Shown: positions 35,401-47,971 of the stretch, piece after piece
Layout of the letters: every line of letters begins with the position of its first letter
Numbering within the stretch: position 1 is the first letter of the stretch
From: Ostrinia nubilalis
Lineage: Eukaryota > Arthropoda > Insecta > Lepidoptera > Crambidae
Assembly: GCF_963855985.1 (NCBI RefSeq)
Contig: NC_087092.1
Span: 15,128,001-15,192,000 of the forward strand
DNA length: 64,000 nt
Reading direction: 5' to 3'
Translations under genes and position numbers: made by a program
Notes under the pieces: model-generated
Told to the model about the DNA's origin: nothing
The model's input: only the letters and a program-made list of their open reading frames with translations
The model's database searches: none

Positions 35401-36786
35401 TGTTTATATCGTACAAGCTCTATAATGGTTGGTTATCCGGTACGGATTTCGGAAACCTGGATTGACGACGATATTATAGAATGTAAGAACTTTCTTTTTG
35501 ACTTAATTAGATTAGCAAATAGACTTCCACCAAATGACGTAATGAATAACATAATTGACATTATTAATAAAAAATATATTCAATTAATTGACTCCAACAA
35601 ATACAATTATTACAAAAATATTATTTTTAATAGTACGAATGCCTCTAAGGCTATGTGGAGGGTAGTGAACTGCGAGAGAGGAAAAACCAGTGCTCCTGCC
35701 GCTGATTTTACGGATGTTGTAAAAAATCCGGATGGCCAAGTTTACCAATCCAAGGCAGCCGCAGTTAATGCCATGAATTGTAGGTTCGCGAGTGCCGCAG
35801 CAGCCTGTGGTGCGCCTTCCGTCGACACCACTAGGGTCCAAGCGTTACTGAGCGCTGCGTTACCAATCGCAGACCGCTCCATGAGACTAAAACCATTCAC
35901 TGCGGAAGAGGTCTGGAAAATCATCGTGTCTCGTATACCACCTAAACCAACAAACGATATTTACGATATCTCAATGAACATGTTGCGTAAAGGCGCGAAT
36001 CAGATCTCAGCTGTGCTATCCGTCATGTTTAATAAATGTCTCGAAGAGGGTGTCTACCCGACTAGCTTTAAGACGAGTAAAATATCACCTCTCTTTAAGG
36101 GGAAAGGTAGGCGTGACAATATGGATCAATACCGACCAGTGTCAGTGATACCTGCGATCGCTAAAATCTTCGAAAACGGACTCAGCACTCGTCTAACAGA
36201 GTACCTATGCTCCACAGATACGCTGTCCGACAAACAGTACGCGTACCGCGCCGGCCGCTCGACGACATCGCTCGCGAGAGAGGTAGTGCGCCGAGTAGTA
36301 GATGCCCGCGAACGGAAGCAGCATGTGGCAGTGCTCTGCTGCGACCTATCAAAGGCATTTGACGTTGCTGATCATAAAGCACTATCAATAAAACTGCTGT
36401 ATTACGGAATCCGTAGTAATGCCCATCGACTGTTAACAGATCTACTATGCCGTCGATCTCAGGTAGTAGTAGGAAATAGAGGCAGATCTAAGTCTGAACC
36501 AGTAACAACGACAATGGGGGTAGCGCAGGGTTCCTCAGTATCTAACATCCTGTTTTCATTGCTTTTGAATGATCTCCCACAGTACATTAAGACTGGAGAC
36601 ATTTTGATGTACGCTGACGACATTGCTGCGATCGTGCGTGCGCCTGGTATTGATGAACTTGAGTCGAAATTGAACACAACAATATCAGAACTCGGTGTCT
36701 GGTTCAGGACTAACGGACTAGTTCTTAACCTGACAAAGACACATTTTATACATTTCTCACTATCCGGGAAATCCGATAGGCCAGTT
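35401..36786 (+). pseudogene. LINE reverse transcriptase, first part
   Basis: The frame is open from a stop at 35398; the ATG at 35425 is internal, not native. It shows the linker before the RT, then palm and finger motifs: KISPLFKGKG (compare LLKKEG in R1), YRPVSVIPAI, KQYAYRAGRSTT, CDLSKAFD, GVAQGSSVSN and catalytic YADD at 36610-36621. It is cut by the transposon inserted at 36787. Translation into the transposon adds a false tail up to the stop at 36841. The sequence type is close to the CR1/Daphne-like group of the 24.6-kb copy. Confidence 0.88.
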
Positions 36787-38143
36787 CTTAGATTAATAAA
36801 ACCTAGATGGATAGTCTTCATACAAACGCTTCGTCAAGAGTGAGGCAAAAATCTAATGTCATTAGTGTCAATTTTGTTGGGGAGTGTAGACAGTGAAGGC
36901 GATTTTCCCGAAAGTAGGGAAATTTTTAATACGTTTTTAATTATTTTATAATTAACAAAAACAAAACGCATCATGTACTTACTTATTTATTGAATTCAAA
37001 GTACCTACCTAATAACAATAAGATAAATCGACTTAAAAGTCTCGATTTCATAAAAAAGGAAGTGTATTTGTACGGCGAACAATTGGGAAATAAATTTTCT
37101 TGTTACTGGTATCATTCCCGTATTTAATTTTTGAAAGCCAAATTGAAGCAAAATACGCGTCGAATTGTATAGCCTGACCAGGAACATAAAAACCCTGGCA
37201 TAGAGGCGCGTCAATTGCATTTGATAGTGCAACACTGAGTACAGTCGTACCTGTGTTAAATTAATAGGCTAACTTTATGTATCAGGATTCAGGATTACGG
37301 GCTAATTTGATATTTTCATAAATTAACGAAAAAATATTATTATAGGTAACCTGGTTTAAATAAATTAAATGAAACCATCAATCGAGCTAGTAGGATTTAT
37401 TTTATTATTCATCAATAATCAAATTCAGAACTTGAATATTCAACTGCAATGTTTGCTAATGAACGCTTCAAACTCGGTACTTCTTTCCCAATTCCATAAA
37501 ATTCAACACTTAGAAAGTGACAAAAAATTTTAAAATAGGTAGTTGAAACAAACCACACCTAATTTTCATAGTGGACTGTACTATGTGATAAACATGTCAG
37601 TCAATTTGACAACCTTTGTCGGAAACATTATTCAATGAAAATATTGTCCGAACCCTTAGTATTTCTCTTCGACAAATACTTTAACACATTGTAAACCACT
37701 TTTCTTTCACGACTATAAAAAGATTTTAGCAATTTAATTCACAAAATCAATTGCGCACATTTAAAATAAAGTTTGTTTACACTTTGACAGCAATAGACTG
37801 ACATGCAAGGTGACATGACAATGAAGTTTTCAGTTACTGTTGCCATTAAAAGAAATTAGTACCATTAGTTTTCCGCAACATGGCGAGGGTTTTTATGTTC
37901 CTGGTCAGGCTATAGTACTTACTTATGAAATGTAACACTGGTCACTTTCTTTCGTTTTTCTTATGTATTTTAGACACCCTTTCACAGCACAAACCGTTTT
38001 AATTAATTAAAATTCGTCGGACGTGTTTACCAATTTTTCACTTTGACAGTTCATGTGACGTTTACGGGTAAGCCGTGCCGGCTCCCTAAAACCTGCCTCA
38101 CCTTTCGTGCACTGACTATCTATCTAGGTTTTATTAATCTAAG
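36787..38143. mobile_element. 1.36-kb inverted-repeat DNA transposon in the LINE
   Basis: Terminal inverted repeats of 30 bp with one mismatch: CTTAGATTAATAAAACCTAG... at the left, ...CTAGGTTTTATTAATCTAAG at the right. A perfect 8-bp duplication GGCCAGTT flanks it (36779-36786, 38144-38151). Removing the element and one duplication rejoins the reverse transcriptase in frame. The 8-bp length fits hAT or P-type elements. GGCCAGTT resembles the P-element target consensus GGCCAGAC, but no transposase is present, so the class is open. It contains a second element at 37170-37912. Confidence 0.88.
37170..37912. mobile_element. TA-flanked element nested in the transposon
   Basis: Inverted ends TAGCCTGACCAGGAACATAA and TTATGTTCCTGGTCAGGCTA extend to ~27 bp (AAACCCT / AGGGTTT). 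TA is duplicated outside (37168-37169, 37913-37914). No transposase frame. Confidence 0.85.
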
Positions 38144-38151
38144 GGCCAGTT

Positions 38152-38808
38152 AGTGTGACATTAGAGGGAACTCGACTTGAACAAGTGCAATCCACTACCT
38201 TTTTGGGCTTCGAATTAGATCGGGGCCTGACATGGACCTCGCACATGGATAAGTTGTGTGGAAAGTTGGGGAGCGCGTGCTTCGCATTGACCAGACTATC
38301 TCGGGTAGTAGCAGAAGATACGATGCGAACATGCTACTTCGCAACCGTGCACTCGCTGCTGCAGTATGGTGCTGAGCTCTGGGGTCTCGGTGCCGACCGA
38401 GAGCGGGTATTTAGGATGCAGAAACGCGCTGTGACGCTGTGAGGGCCATTGTACGGGTATCGCAGCGAACAACTGTTAGGCCTCACTTCAGAAACCTAGG
38501 TATACTCACCCTGCCGTCCATAGTAATTTACCAGGTAACTATACATATACACGCGCGAGAACCTGGACTCATTTGTGAGACATAGGGATCGTCACAACTA
38601 TAATACTCGCTTCGCCGAAGCACTAGTATCGACTGCAGGTAGACTACGAAAGTCTGACTCTTTGACGCACGTATTGGGGCCTAAAGTATACAACCGACTG
38701 CCTAAAATAGTGAAAGAAGCGGTATCACTCCATTCTTTCAAATTTCAACTAAAAAAGTGGTTGATCGAGCAGGCGTTCTATAAAATTGACGAACTGTTTG
38801 GAATTTAA
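38152..38808 (+). pseudogene. LINE reverse transcriptase, C-terminal part
   Basis: It continues the frame of 35401-36786 after the transposon: TFLGFELDRGLTW, then SLLQYGAELWG and the FRMQKRAV motif. The frame then breaks at 38428-38443, where an 8-base near-duplicate (GCTGTGAC, GCTGTGAG) shifts it. It shifts again near 38540 before TRENLDSF. The last part (to the TAA at 38806) reads LGPKVYNRLPK and KKWLIEQAFYKIDELF, the usual CR1-group C-terminus. At least two frameshifts make it non-functional. Confidence 0.85.
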
Positions 38809-39227
38809 TTATTATTGACACTGTTACCCACTATTTATTTTGACATTTAATTGACATTAATTCTATTTGTATTATTAATTTATTTGGACATGATGTGTAT
38901 TTCTTTCTTATTAATACTGCAATTGTTTATTATTAATAAGAAATATATTGAAAATTTGACATGTAATGAACATTATGAATAAATTTCTTATTCTTATTCT
39001 TATTCTTGTTGCAATTCACGAAGGCAGGTGAACTTTACATGTGTGGTGGCTCGCTACTGTCCGTTTTTTCAAAAGTTTTGATAGATTACACTATCGTTAT
39101 GTGCATGTACACCGACACACACACAAGTAAAGCTCACTCGCGCACACAAAGCTCCTTCGTGAGTTGCAAGAACTGTACTTATTTTCAGACTTGATGACGC
39201 TTTACACAGCGTCTTTTATCTAGGTTT

Positions 39228-39556
39228 TAACCGCCTCTGTGGTCTAGTGGTAAGACCACCTGCTTTAGACGCAGAGGTCCCGGGTTCGTTTCCCAGTGGG
39301 GGCAGATTTTTCTGTTCGGTTTGGTTGGTGGTAGGGCTTGTTCTAAGTCCGCCTGTCTAGCTACCACCATCTTACCTAAGTCTGTCGCTATAACAACAAT
39401 GTTAACAGCATTGTTGTGTTCGGGTAGTTCGAGGTAAGATAGCCAGTTCCTCCGTGGTTGAGGATTCCGGGTGAAGCTCGCTTCCACCTTCAGCCTGATC
39501 ATCACTTACCATCAGGTGAGATACAGGCCAAGAGCTTCCTCGTTGTTGATAAAAAA
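39228..39556 (+). mobile_element. tRNA-derived SINE, copy 2
   Basis: A-box TGGTCTAGTGG and B-box GGGTTCGTTTCCC in the head, then a body nearly identical to 30665-30990 on the opposite strand, ending CTTCCTCGTTGTTGAT plus an A-run. It lacks the short duplicated CTCTG near the head seen in copy 1. Confidence 0.87.
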
Positions 39557-41138
39557 AAAACAATTATTTGATATTTTATCGAGTTTCAATAGTACCAACG
39601 CTGTCGCAGCAGATTTTCCACGCAGTCCTGCGAGCCGTGCGCTTCCTATGCATCACTGAAGAGGGTGTTCTGTGATCTAAATAAGCAGTACCTTTGTTGC
39701 ACGCTACAATGCAGAATAAGCTTACAACAGGTATGCTTCTAAACGTAGTTTTAAACTATGTATTCACTTGCTGAAATGTATGAGCGTTTCTCCTTTGACT
39801 GTCAGTTTAGCTAAAGTTTTATATTGTACACTTTGGGGCTTATTATAAAAAGTTAAACAGACGTTGAACATTTCTATAAATTGAAATTCAGAATTGTCTT
39901 AAACACGTGTTTAAGTCTGTTTAAGTTTTTGTAATAACACCATTTCTGTTGTAACTCATTGATATTATGGTGGACGATTGGACAGTCTATGGATCGATCA
40001 AATTACCATAAATCTCATTAACAATATCTCTACTTCTCTTAGATACCTATAAAGCTCGGTACCTAAGTCTTTTTAAAGCATTATCAATTCTTCTGCTTTT
40101 TCACAAAATCATTCGACTGCCTATCTCTCACAAACGTAAAAAATTCTAACTACATAGCACCATTCGTGTTTCTAGTTCATCATTAAAATAGGATCAAACG
40201 TTACGTTTTCTCACAAAAACCTACCTTCAAAACGAGGTTGCAAGGAATCAAGTTGTACAGCACATCAAGCTTTTAACACTATAGGATCTTATGTAGTGGC
40301 AATAGAGACTATTTTGCAATAAGAGTCTGATTTGCTGTCATCTGTACCTATGTAAGAACTCCCTTCAAGTTGATTGGGCCTTATGGACGTAGCACACTTA
40401 TTAATCCGGAAAGGTATCGTAACCGTATCAACTCGAGGCGGTCAGTATTCTTTGTATGAAACTCCAACTACCAAGCAAACTCATCCGCATAACATAAACG
40501 CCTCGCCTCGTGGTTGACAGCTAGCGCGCGAAAGGTGACGACAGCTTGCGAAAGGCAATACGGCGTTGATCCCTTTCCGAGTTGATAAGTCTGCTACGAC
40601 CTTTACTCCGGGCTCGTTTGTAGATCTGCTATGAAACACGTTAATGATCTCCGCTGGCGTGTTAATCTTCAAAAACAACGTTTTCTAAGGCTTTTCAATG
40701 TTTCCTGCCTGTTTGATGGCAAGGAAAATGGTTCGGGTAATAATTCGATATGAATATTCTAAACAAAATAATAGGGGTTTTGCAAACGAAAATGTTTAAA
40801 ACCAGGTTAATTATTACTTATCATCTTATTCTTATTCGTCTTAAAACCTAATAAACCTAATTAACTACGTACGAGTATGATACACAAGGCATACAAATGA
40901 CACAAGATCTAGGTAGTTATTTAACTGGAAGGTAGTAAATTATGCAATCACAAGATGTCTTGATACTTATAGAATCTTATTCTTTCTACATTTTCTTATT
41001 CGAAAGTGACACTAAATTCGATTCGACCTGAAATCAAAGATCCTATCTAATCCATATTCAGACCTAGGCCGTGCCTTTATTATCTAACCCAAACTAGATG
41101 TTAATATAAAGGTGTTTGTACAAAACCTTCGATTTCAG
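39557..41138. other. No gene seen; unique DNA
   Basis: A 65-codon minus-strand frame at 40481-40678 in a slightly GC-richer patch has no recognisable domain. Confidence 0.45.
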
Positions 41139-41290
41139 AAACTTCTGGCTCACGTACTCGGACAAGGGATTAGAGTGCCGATTTTATTACGATCTAAAAA
41201 CCTCCAAAACATAAAGGCCGACGGAACCCGGGGCCGTAGGACGTGACCATTTTAAACGCGCCGCACGTAGACTGCTGTATGAACTTTGAT
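41139..41290 (+). repeat. Segmental direct repeat, decayed copy
   Basis: AACTTCTGGCTCACGTACT is followed by GATTTTATTACGATCTAAAA and ends near GCGCCGCACGT. It matches 41957-42110 in the same orientation with many substitutions and indels. A base missing in the G-run near 41166 shifts the frame relative to the other copy. Confidence 0.7.
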
Positions 41291-41934
41291 ATAGAACCAC
41301 GTAATTATGAAAGAAAAGATGAGTCGAACCTAGATTTACCGACCTTCAAACCTCAGATAGTTCTATACGTAGCTATACATACAAACAGTGCTCCCTACTC
41401 ATGATGAACTTTTATCATGTTCAAGATTTTTTTACTTTACTGTGAAATTAAATGACAGTGTGAAAAAAATCGGCTGCACAAAAATTAAAATACAATCTTT
41501 TCTTTATTTTTCGAACACTTGTCAATACAAAAGTAAATTCTGTCGTATTTTTTTTTAAATGGCACTAATCACTTAATACCATGTACCATACAATAATACC
41601 TACCTATGTTTTACGAGTGCAAAGTAATAACTTTGAACTTTCCGATTTTAATTTTTAGTCGATCTTAATATGGCTCAGTTATTAATTCTGCTTGTATTAA
41701 ATTTTGAATATTATTGTAAGTTACTTCTTAAACAATAGGGCTTCTTGCGAACTTCCAGAGACTAGTTAACAAGCATTGTGTTCATTACAAATAGATAACA
41801 TATTTTGTGGAAAATCTGTTTCCTATTACAAAGATATTCCAACTATTTTTTTCCGACTGGAAATGTTTCGGGAGACTTTCCAAAACATTCCCATGTCAAA
41901 TCACGGAGTGCACAATGTTGAGAGTTCTCAAGGT

Positions 41935-42133
41935 GGCTCTTCAAGCCGTTCAATTCAAGAACTTCTGGCTCACGTACTGGGACAAGGGGATTAGAGCGGC
42001 GATTTTATTACGATCTAAAAACCTCGAAAACATAAAGAGGGCCACGGCACCCGGGGCCGTAAAACGTGGCCGTTTGAAACGCGCCGCACGTCGATGGCGC
42101 TCTAAACTTTGTTCCGTACCAGCTTCATTGTAG
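41935..42133 (+). repeat. Segmental direct repeat with open frame
   Basis: The copy here keeps a frame ending at a TAG (42131). Its C-terminal part reads FWLTYWDKGIRAAILLRSK and then a very basic RGRLKRAARRWRSK. The frame extends up to 41807 but that part looks like chance. Whether this is an exon, a retrotransposon fragment or non-coding is not clear; I do not recognise it. Confidence 0.45.
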
Positions 42134-42899
42134 AAGATTTTATTATGAGCGACGAAAACTTCGCAAACTGTATTGTGATGTTAATTGTACCTGTGGTTTC
42201 GCGGTTCTGGACAGCATATTCAAGAGTTGTGACAGTTCGCAACTTTTTGTTGTCCGCGTTTCGTAATTTAGTATGACTGGATTTGTTCTCTTTGCAGTAT
42301 ATATTCGTCAGCAGCAGACCTTCCACGCCATTTCGGATTTCTCCAATGGATTTTGAACCTTTTAGTTTTTGCATAAAATTAAAAATCGATTGAAGAGATT
42401 TAAAATTTTATGGCACGTCAATCTGCTGGTGAGTAGCGACTTACTTAACCCTATATTTCACACTAAGAACCGTTATGCATTAGGTACTTAATAATCCGAA
42501 TATCAGGTAAGTAGTATCTGTGTAGTAGGTAATATGGACAAGTAACTCCACATCAGAAGTGTCTAAGCAATTGCCTAAGTATCAAAATGTTCTATTTCAT
42601 GTCTCATGTAAAAATAGCAAGCAAGCCTACTAACTAATACATCACAGAAGCGTTATTTCGAGACAAAAATATTGACTTCTCGTAGGCCCTTGAACCCAAT
42701 TACTTAAGAACCATGAGAAATGTTTAAGACTTTAGTCTTGCCTCTCGTCCTTGTCACGGAACACGACCGCAATTGTCAGAGCCTAAGGCGCGCATTGCCT
42801 AACTCCTATACGGGACATAGTAAACTTCTGATAAACATGCTGTAACATTTTGACATAACAAAACAGCTTTAGGAAAGCTATTGTGGATGGTTAGCATAA

Positions 42900-43055
42900 C
42901 CGCAGATCACAAACTTTTTGGAGGCCGATAATTAGGTCGGGCTGTTGATGTATGAAAGTGCGCACATTACACCGATTTGGCATCGGCTGATTCTTCATAC
43001 AAATTAGAATCAGGCCCAACTATAGGCCAACAAAATATTTGTAGTCTACGAGGAG
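42900..43055. mobile_element. Decayed MITE of the GGCGCAGACC family
   Basis: CGCAGATCACAAACTTTTTG at the left and GCCAACAAAATATTTGTAGT at the right resemble eroded ends of 10426-10571, and the central CATCGGCTGATTCTTCATAC phrase is shared. Confidence 0.4.
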
Positions 43056-44040
43056 TTTTAATCTTCACCTAGTCTCAGTTTCAGCCAGTAACATTGATTC
43101 ACCATCTTTATTACTACTCAAGTTCAAACTATCATTTCATATCGATATTACATAGTCAAAGTTATCTTATTATTAAAAGAGACTGCTCTTATATCATATA
43201 GGTTTTGGAAATATGCGGCCAGGGCGTCATTCATCACCGTAATTAAGGCCCGTCCACACCGAACGGGGTAAAACACGTTAGTCTCGGAACGAAATTTTAG
43301 GCTGAAACATAACATGGAGCTTCATTGTGGTTAAATAGGCGGGGCGGGTAGCACTGTATCAAAATTTTCAAGTCCCAGAAAATTCGCAAGTTTCCACTCT
43401 TTTCTTATAACCTACGCTCTATGGTTACATTTTCATTTAGACGTTAAAATACGATTAATAAAGGTGTACTTAAATAGACAAAAACTTATTCAATTTGCTG
43501 TAGATAAACAGTTAGGTAATTTGTAGCCGTGTTATAGGTATTGGTACTTATTAAATTCTGTGTTATTTCAATATGTTTACCTAGTAATAGGTATTTTAAA
43601 GATCTAAATGTAACTTAACACCTTTGATCACCTCAAACTTTCCATTCTAATACCTATTTAAACACAAAAAGTCTCTAGAAAAGTGAATATACTCGTAGTA
43701 AGTAAAAGAAAAGACAAGTCCAAGCAAACATAGCCCAAAGTGGAATCCTATCCCGGGAGATGTGAAGCAATTGACACAACGGTTATGTGGGCAGTAGCTT
43801 TCGGGGCAGGGATCGTAAACATTTTCTAAGTTTGTTTAGTGAAAGATAAATAAATATTTTCGTTTGTTTTAAGGATGAAAATCCAGATAGTAGTCAAAAA
43901 CAGAATAAATGTTAATATGTGTTTATTTTCACGTGTAAAGATTTCCTTTTTGGTTTCTATTAGCAAACACTGATTCCAAAATATAAATTTGAATTCCATT
44001 AACTCGACTTTGTTAACTTAGGTGTTTCTTTTCAAATTAA

Positions 44041-44146
44041 GGCTACTACCACCTAACTTTAACTGTAACTATAACTATAACCAGATGTTTGTATAGAGTT
44101 TTATAGATTTTTGTCGTTTTTTAAAGTAAGGTGGTGCAACCCAGCC
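44041..44146. mobile_element. GGCTGAG MITE, copy 3
   Basis: GGCTACTACCACCTAACTTT at the left, GGTGGTGCAACCCAGCC at the right, TAA on both sides (44038-44040, 44147-44149). Opposite orientation to the others. Confidence 0.7.
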
Positions 44147-45942
44147 TAAGTGTTCATCTCGTAAAACTATCACAAAGATTATTTTTATGAAAAGTTTGAA
44201 AAAGTTTTAACTTCTCAGCTGTCAGTGTTGCCACTTTCGACAATGTTGCTATGCGAAAATATCGAAAATATTACTTATTATACTGCACATTATACTATCC
44301 CCCTTCCTAATAAATAGTGACACACTCGTTGAACAATAGTTTAAAGGGACTATTCCATAGTAAACGTCACTTTAAACAACTGTTCTACGACTACGAGTGA
44401 ATAACTTTTATTAGTGAGAAACAGGACTTTGAGAAATGAATTAATTTTGAAATAATTAACATTTTACTGACCACAAATGTTGGCGACCAATGCAAAACGA
44501 GACGTAACTCCAGATTAACCCCGCGAGTTTGGCGGCGCGCCAGCCACCGTGCACATCGATTAGTGTCCGATTGCTATTCCGAATCGGTATAGCTTACTCG
44601 ATATAATCGAATGGACCAGATATGAGACAACTATTGCTGGGTTGCGATATTTTTGTAAAATAACAGATTTAAAAGCTATGCCAAGAGAATTTAAAAAGGT
44701 AGCCGCAACTCTACATTATTTCAGCTAAATGTTATTTCAGCTAATTATTTTAAATGGCTATTGTTTATTTTCACCTTTTAGCTTTGAATAATATTTATTT
44801 ATTACTCAAAAAAACTTCTCACTTAAAATTACACACAGGTAAAGCTGTTGTCAGAAGCAATTTGAAAACCTCTGATGGTGCTTATTTACTTGTAAATAAA
44901 TAGCTAACAAATTGTAATTAGAACAAGTACTTATGTATTTGCTTAAACGTGTTACTAATATTATCACAAACAGACCTTTAACATGAAAATACTTTTAAAT
45001 ATGAGAGCTGAGGCGTTACGTCGCTTACACTTGATCACAATCCTCGAAGAACATAGAAGTAGTATTAGAATGTTATCGGAGAAACTTGGCTAGATACCAC
45101 GGCGATAGTATTGTCACCTTGTATAAATACAGTCGAGGCCAAAAATGTAAACGTGAATATTTATTTGGGTTTTCTTTATTTACGTTTATTTAGGTTGGGT
45201 TTATTAAATCTAAGTCTTTCAGTAAAAAAAGCGGACTCTTTCACCTTTTTTACTGAAAGATTTTTTACATTAATTTTCACGATTTTAAAGAAATGAATAA
45301 CATAAGTACATAAATAATTTTAAAAAAATACATAAGTGCTCCTGTCTGAATAGATGCCTTCAAACAAAAACATAACCCTCCTTCTGGCGCAGTCAGTTAA
45401 TAAAGAGCGGTCAGCTTCCAGTCATTGTAAGTCAAAGCCCAAATCACCCTATTTGGAAGGACCGATTTACACGAACTATCCTGACAAGTAAATGAATAGA
45501 GAACTTACCATACCAATATCATTGTTGTAAACGCACTCCTTAATTTGCTATCCACAAAACGTCGGCAAGGCTATCCCAACTTTCTTTTACAACGAGCAGT
45601 TGTGGCCCACTGTACCGACTCACCTCCAGACCAAGAACTTTGAAGTGTGAAACTGGCAAAAAGTTCCCACGAGTGCCGACTCAAGATTAGTTCGCTGAGA
45701 GAATTTTAATTACTTACTAACTTTTCGACTAGAGAACTGTTTGGAAAGTCATTGTTGTAAGGCCTCGATTTCTAGAAATTTACTAACTATGAATTGAAGT
45801 TTCTAAAATGTAAGTACTAAATTAATTAGGCTAATGCTATTCGTACTTTTGATATAAGTAAAGTAAAGTATTTGGTAATTGTTTTCGTCTTTTACAAAGT
45901 GCGTCTGAAACCTGAAATAAAATTAGGTTACCTAACAGCAAG
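44147..45942. other. No gene seen; unique DNA
   Basis: No credible frame. TCTTTCAGTAAAAAA and TTTTTTACTGAAAGA form a short hairpin at about 45218-45263. Confidence 0.45.
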
Positions 45943-46310
45943 TTAAGAATAAGAATACTTTATTCAGCATAAAAAAATACAGTACATAACATTAACCTAC
46001 AAGCTATGCTGAAGAGGCGTCCGTTCAGCAATATTCGCGACATAACAAGCGCCATGTCGAGAAGCTGGTTTTCAGCGGGAACCAACACGCGATGAGGATT
46101 GCGGATTGCGCGCCCTCTTGACCGAGACCATATCGAGGCGGTTTGAATAGACAAAATACTCAAGAAGGCGCGCAAAAGTTTCAAGTAATTAACAATCAAA
46201 TTACTATGTAGTATTGTAGGTAGGTAAGTATTTACAACTATGCCAAAAATAGATTGAATGAACATAAAAGGTTTTTGCATAATTCCATTTGGAGTATTTT
46301 GGTTCACGAA
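45943..46310 (-). repeat. Probable LINE 3' UTR fragment
   Basis: On the minus strand this ends in GCTGAATAAAGTATTCTTAT plus TCTTAA, an AATAAA and (ATTCTT)n tail like that at 38982. A 115-codon frame on the same strand shows no RT motif. Confidence 0.35.
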
Positions 46311-46458
46311 TAGAACGGGTACCCTAGATAAGAAATCTAGCTATTTTTCTATCCACTGGACCCGATAATGTATTGTTATGATTATATGGTTAAGATGCTC
46401 GTTTCATAGCCCAATTAAAGAATTCTCTACATTATAAAGTAAACAAAGAAAATAGTTT

Positions 46459-46658
46459 CATCATCATCATCATTTCAGCCATAGGACGTCCACTGCTGAA
46501 CATAGGCCTCCCCCAATGATTTCCACAAAGACCGGTTGGTGGCGGCCTGCATTCAGCGCCTTCCCGCTATCTTCAAGAGGTCGTTGGTCCACCTTGTGGG
46601 GGGACGTTCTACGCTGCGCTTTCCTGTACGTGGCCTCCGCTCCAGAACCTTGCTGCCC
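46459..46658 (-). mobile_element. RTE LINE 3' end
   Basis: On the minus strand it encodes the RTE C-terminus, ending in a CAGTGGACGTCCTATGGCTG..-type stop and a (ATG)n tail (CAT repeats at 46459-46473). ATAGTTT lies on both sides (46452-46458, 46659-46665). Confidence 0.8.
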
Positions 46659-46665
46659 ATAGTTT

Positions 46666-47779
46666 GTTCAGTGCAAAAATTACAACATACTAACATAAAA
46701 ATAACATGTAAGGTAAGTTCAATATTAAAAAAGATAAAATTACTTAGCTTAAGACTTTAGCGTTACTAAGCGGAAATCTTAAGTATTTTTTTTTATATTA
46801 ATAATAGATTTCTGCAAAGTAAGGTGCAAAAATCACCCGACGTTGGTCTTCAGGAGGGTTATTAAAATAAAGTACCTAATTGAAGTCTCAGAAGGAATAA
46901 ACAATGAGCCGGAGTGCACATATTTGCAGCCTTTATCAAAGAATCTTCCATTAGCTTGCTGGTGGAATGGCCGGTAAAAATGCAGCGCTTTTTACAACAT
47001 GTTAAAACGAAAATATCCATTTGACTCTTTGAGTTCGTTTCGAAAAAAAATTGGGTGTAGGTCATACGACTTTATTACTTTGCAATATATCTTGTGAATT
47101 GTATTTTTTGTTACACGAAGCTGATCAATGTGACTGAGTTCCTTCCGCCACTTCTTCTCAAAATCAAACGATAGGTACGTTGTCCCAAAGTCGAGGAAGA
47201 TAGGGCCGAGCAAGCTATTATTCGAGTGCTGAAAAGATTACATTAAAAAGGTCAGAGTAGAGTTTAAAAATAATGTTCTCTTCTTTAATACTTTAGAAAG
47301 TGTAATAACTGAATGAAAACATGGAATACGTTTAGCTAAAATAGCGTATCGGGGGACCAAAGTTCGTTTGGAGGGTTTACAATATGAAGAAATTAATATT
47401 TACGAGTACTACGACATTTCTAATCTTGTTCCCGGGTCCGGTGGGGCACAGCCGGAAAAAGCGTCCAGTAATAAACATAATCACTTACTAAGACGTTATC
47501 AGATACTAAAGCAGTTACAAACTACCGTTGAAGCGCTTTAACTGTACTGGCCGACCCTTAATCAGGCAGACATAACGGCGGGTAGGATTCAATTACAGGA
47601 TGCTGACGGAGGTCTACTACGCAGAACGTAAACGGATCGCGAACAATCGAATCAAACCCGTGTAACCCGATCGTTACGAGTAGCGGTGGAACAAACAAAT
47701 GAATAACAGAATAATAAATGTACTTTTCCTTCATTAAGCCTAACGCATACTTAAACGTACCCACCTAATATACTAGAAT
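46666..47779. other. No gene seen; unique DNA
   Basis: Short overlapping frames near 46860-47210 have no recognisable domain. Confidence 0.45.
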
Positions 47780-47813
47780 AATGACTGAAATAAGCACTTA
47801 AGTTATGTCTAAG

Positions 47814-47971
47814 CGTGGGACGTCCACCCACAAGGTGGACCGACGACCTGATAAAGGTAGCAGGAAAGCGCTGGATGCAGGCCGCTACCAACCGTGCGAT
47901 GTGGAAGTCATTGGGGGAGGCCTATGTTCAGCAGTGGACGTCCTATGGCTGAAATGATAATGATGATGATG
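47814..47971 (+). mobile_element. RTE LINE 3' end with 34-bp target duplication
   Basis: It encodes the C-terminus (WTDDLIKVAGKRWMQAA then SLGEAYVQQWTSYG, stop) and ends in an (ATG)n-like tail. The flanks at 47780-47813 and 47972-48005 are 34-base direct repeats with two mismatches, starting AATGACTG and ending TCTAAG. That defines both ends. Confidence 0.9.

Larger units (their letters stand above)
35397..39011 (+). mobile_element. Third non-LTR retrotransposon, 5'-truncated and interrupted
   Basis: A LINE lacking its endonuclease. The reverse transcriptase frame is in two pieces around a DNA transposon, and the 3' end has a (TTATTC)n tail at 38982-39006. A weak 7-base direct repeat CAATTCA lies just outside each end (35390-35396, 39012-39018) and may be the target duplication. 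Without the inner transposon the LINE is about 2.25 kb. Confidence 0.8.

Noticed and set aside
45960..46307. 115-codon minus-strand frame as a protein gene
   Set aside because: It lies inside a LINE-like 3' UTR ending in AATAAA and an (ATTCTT)n tail and has no motif.
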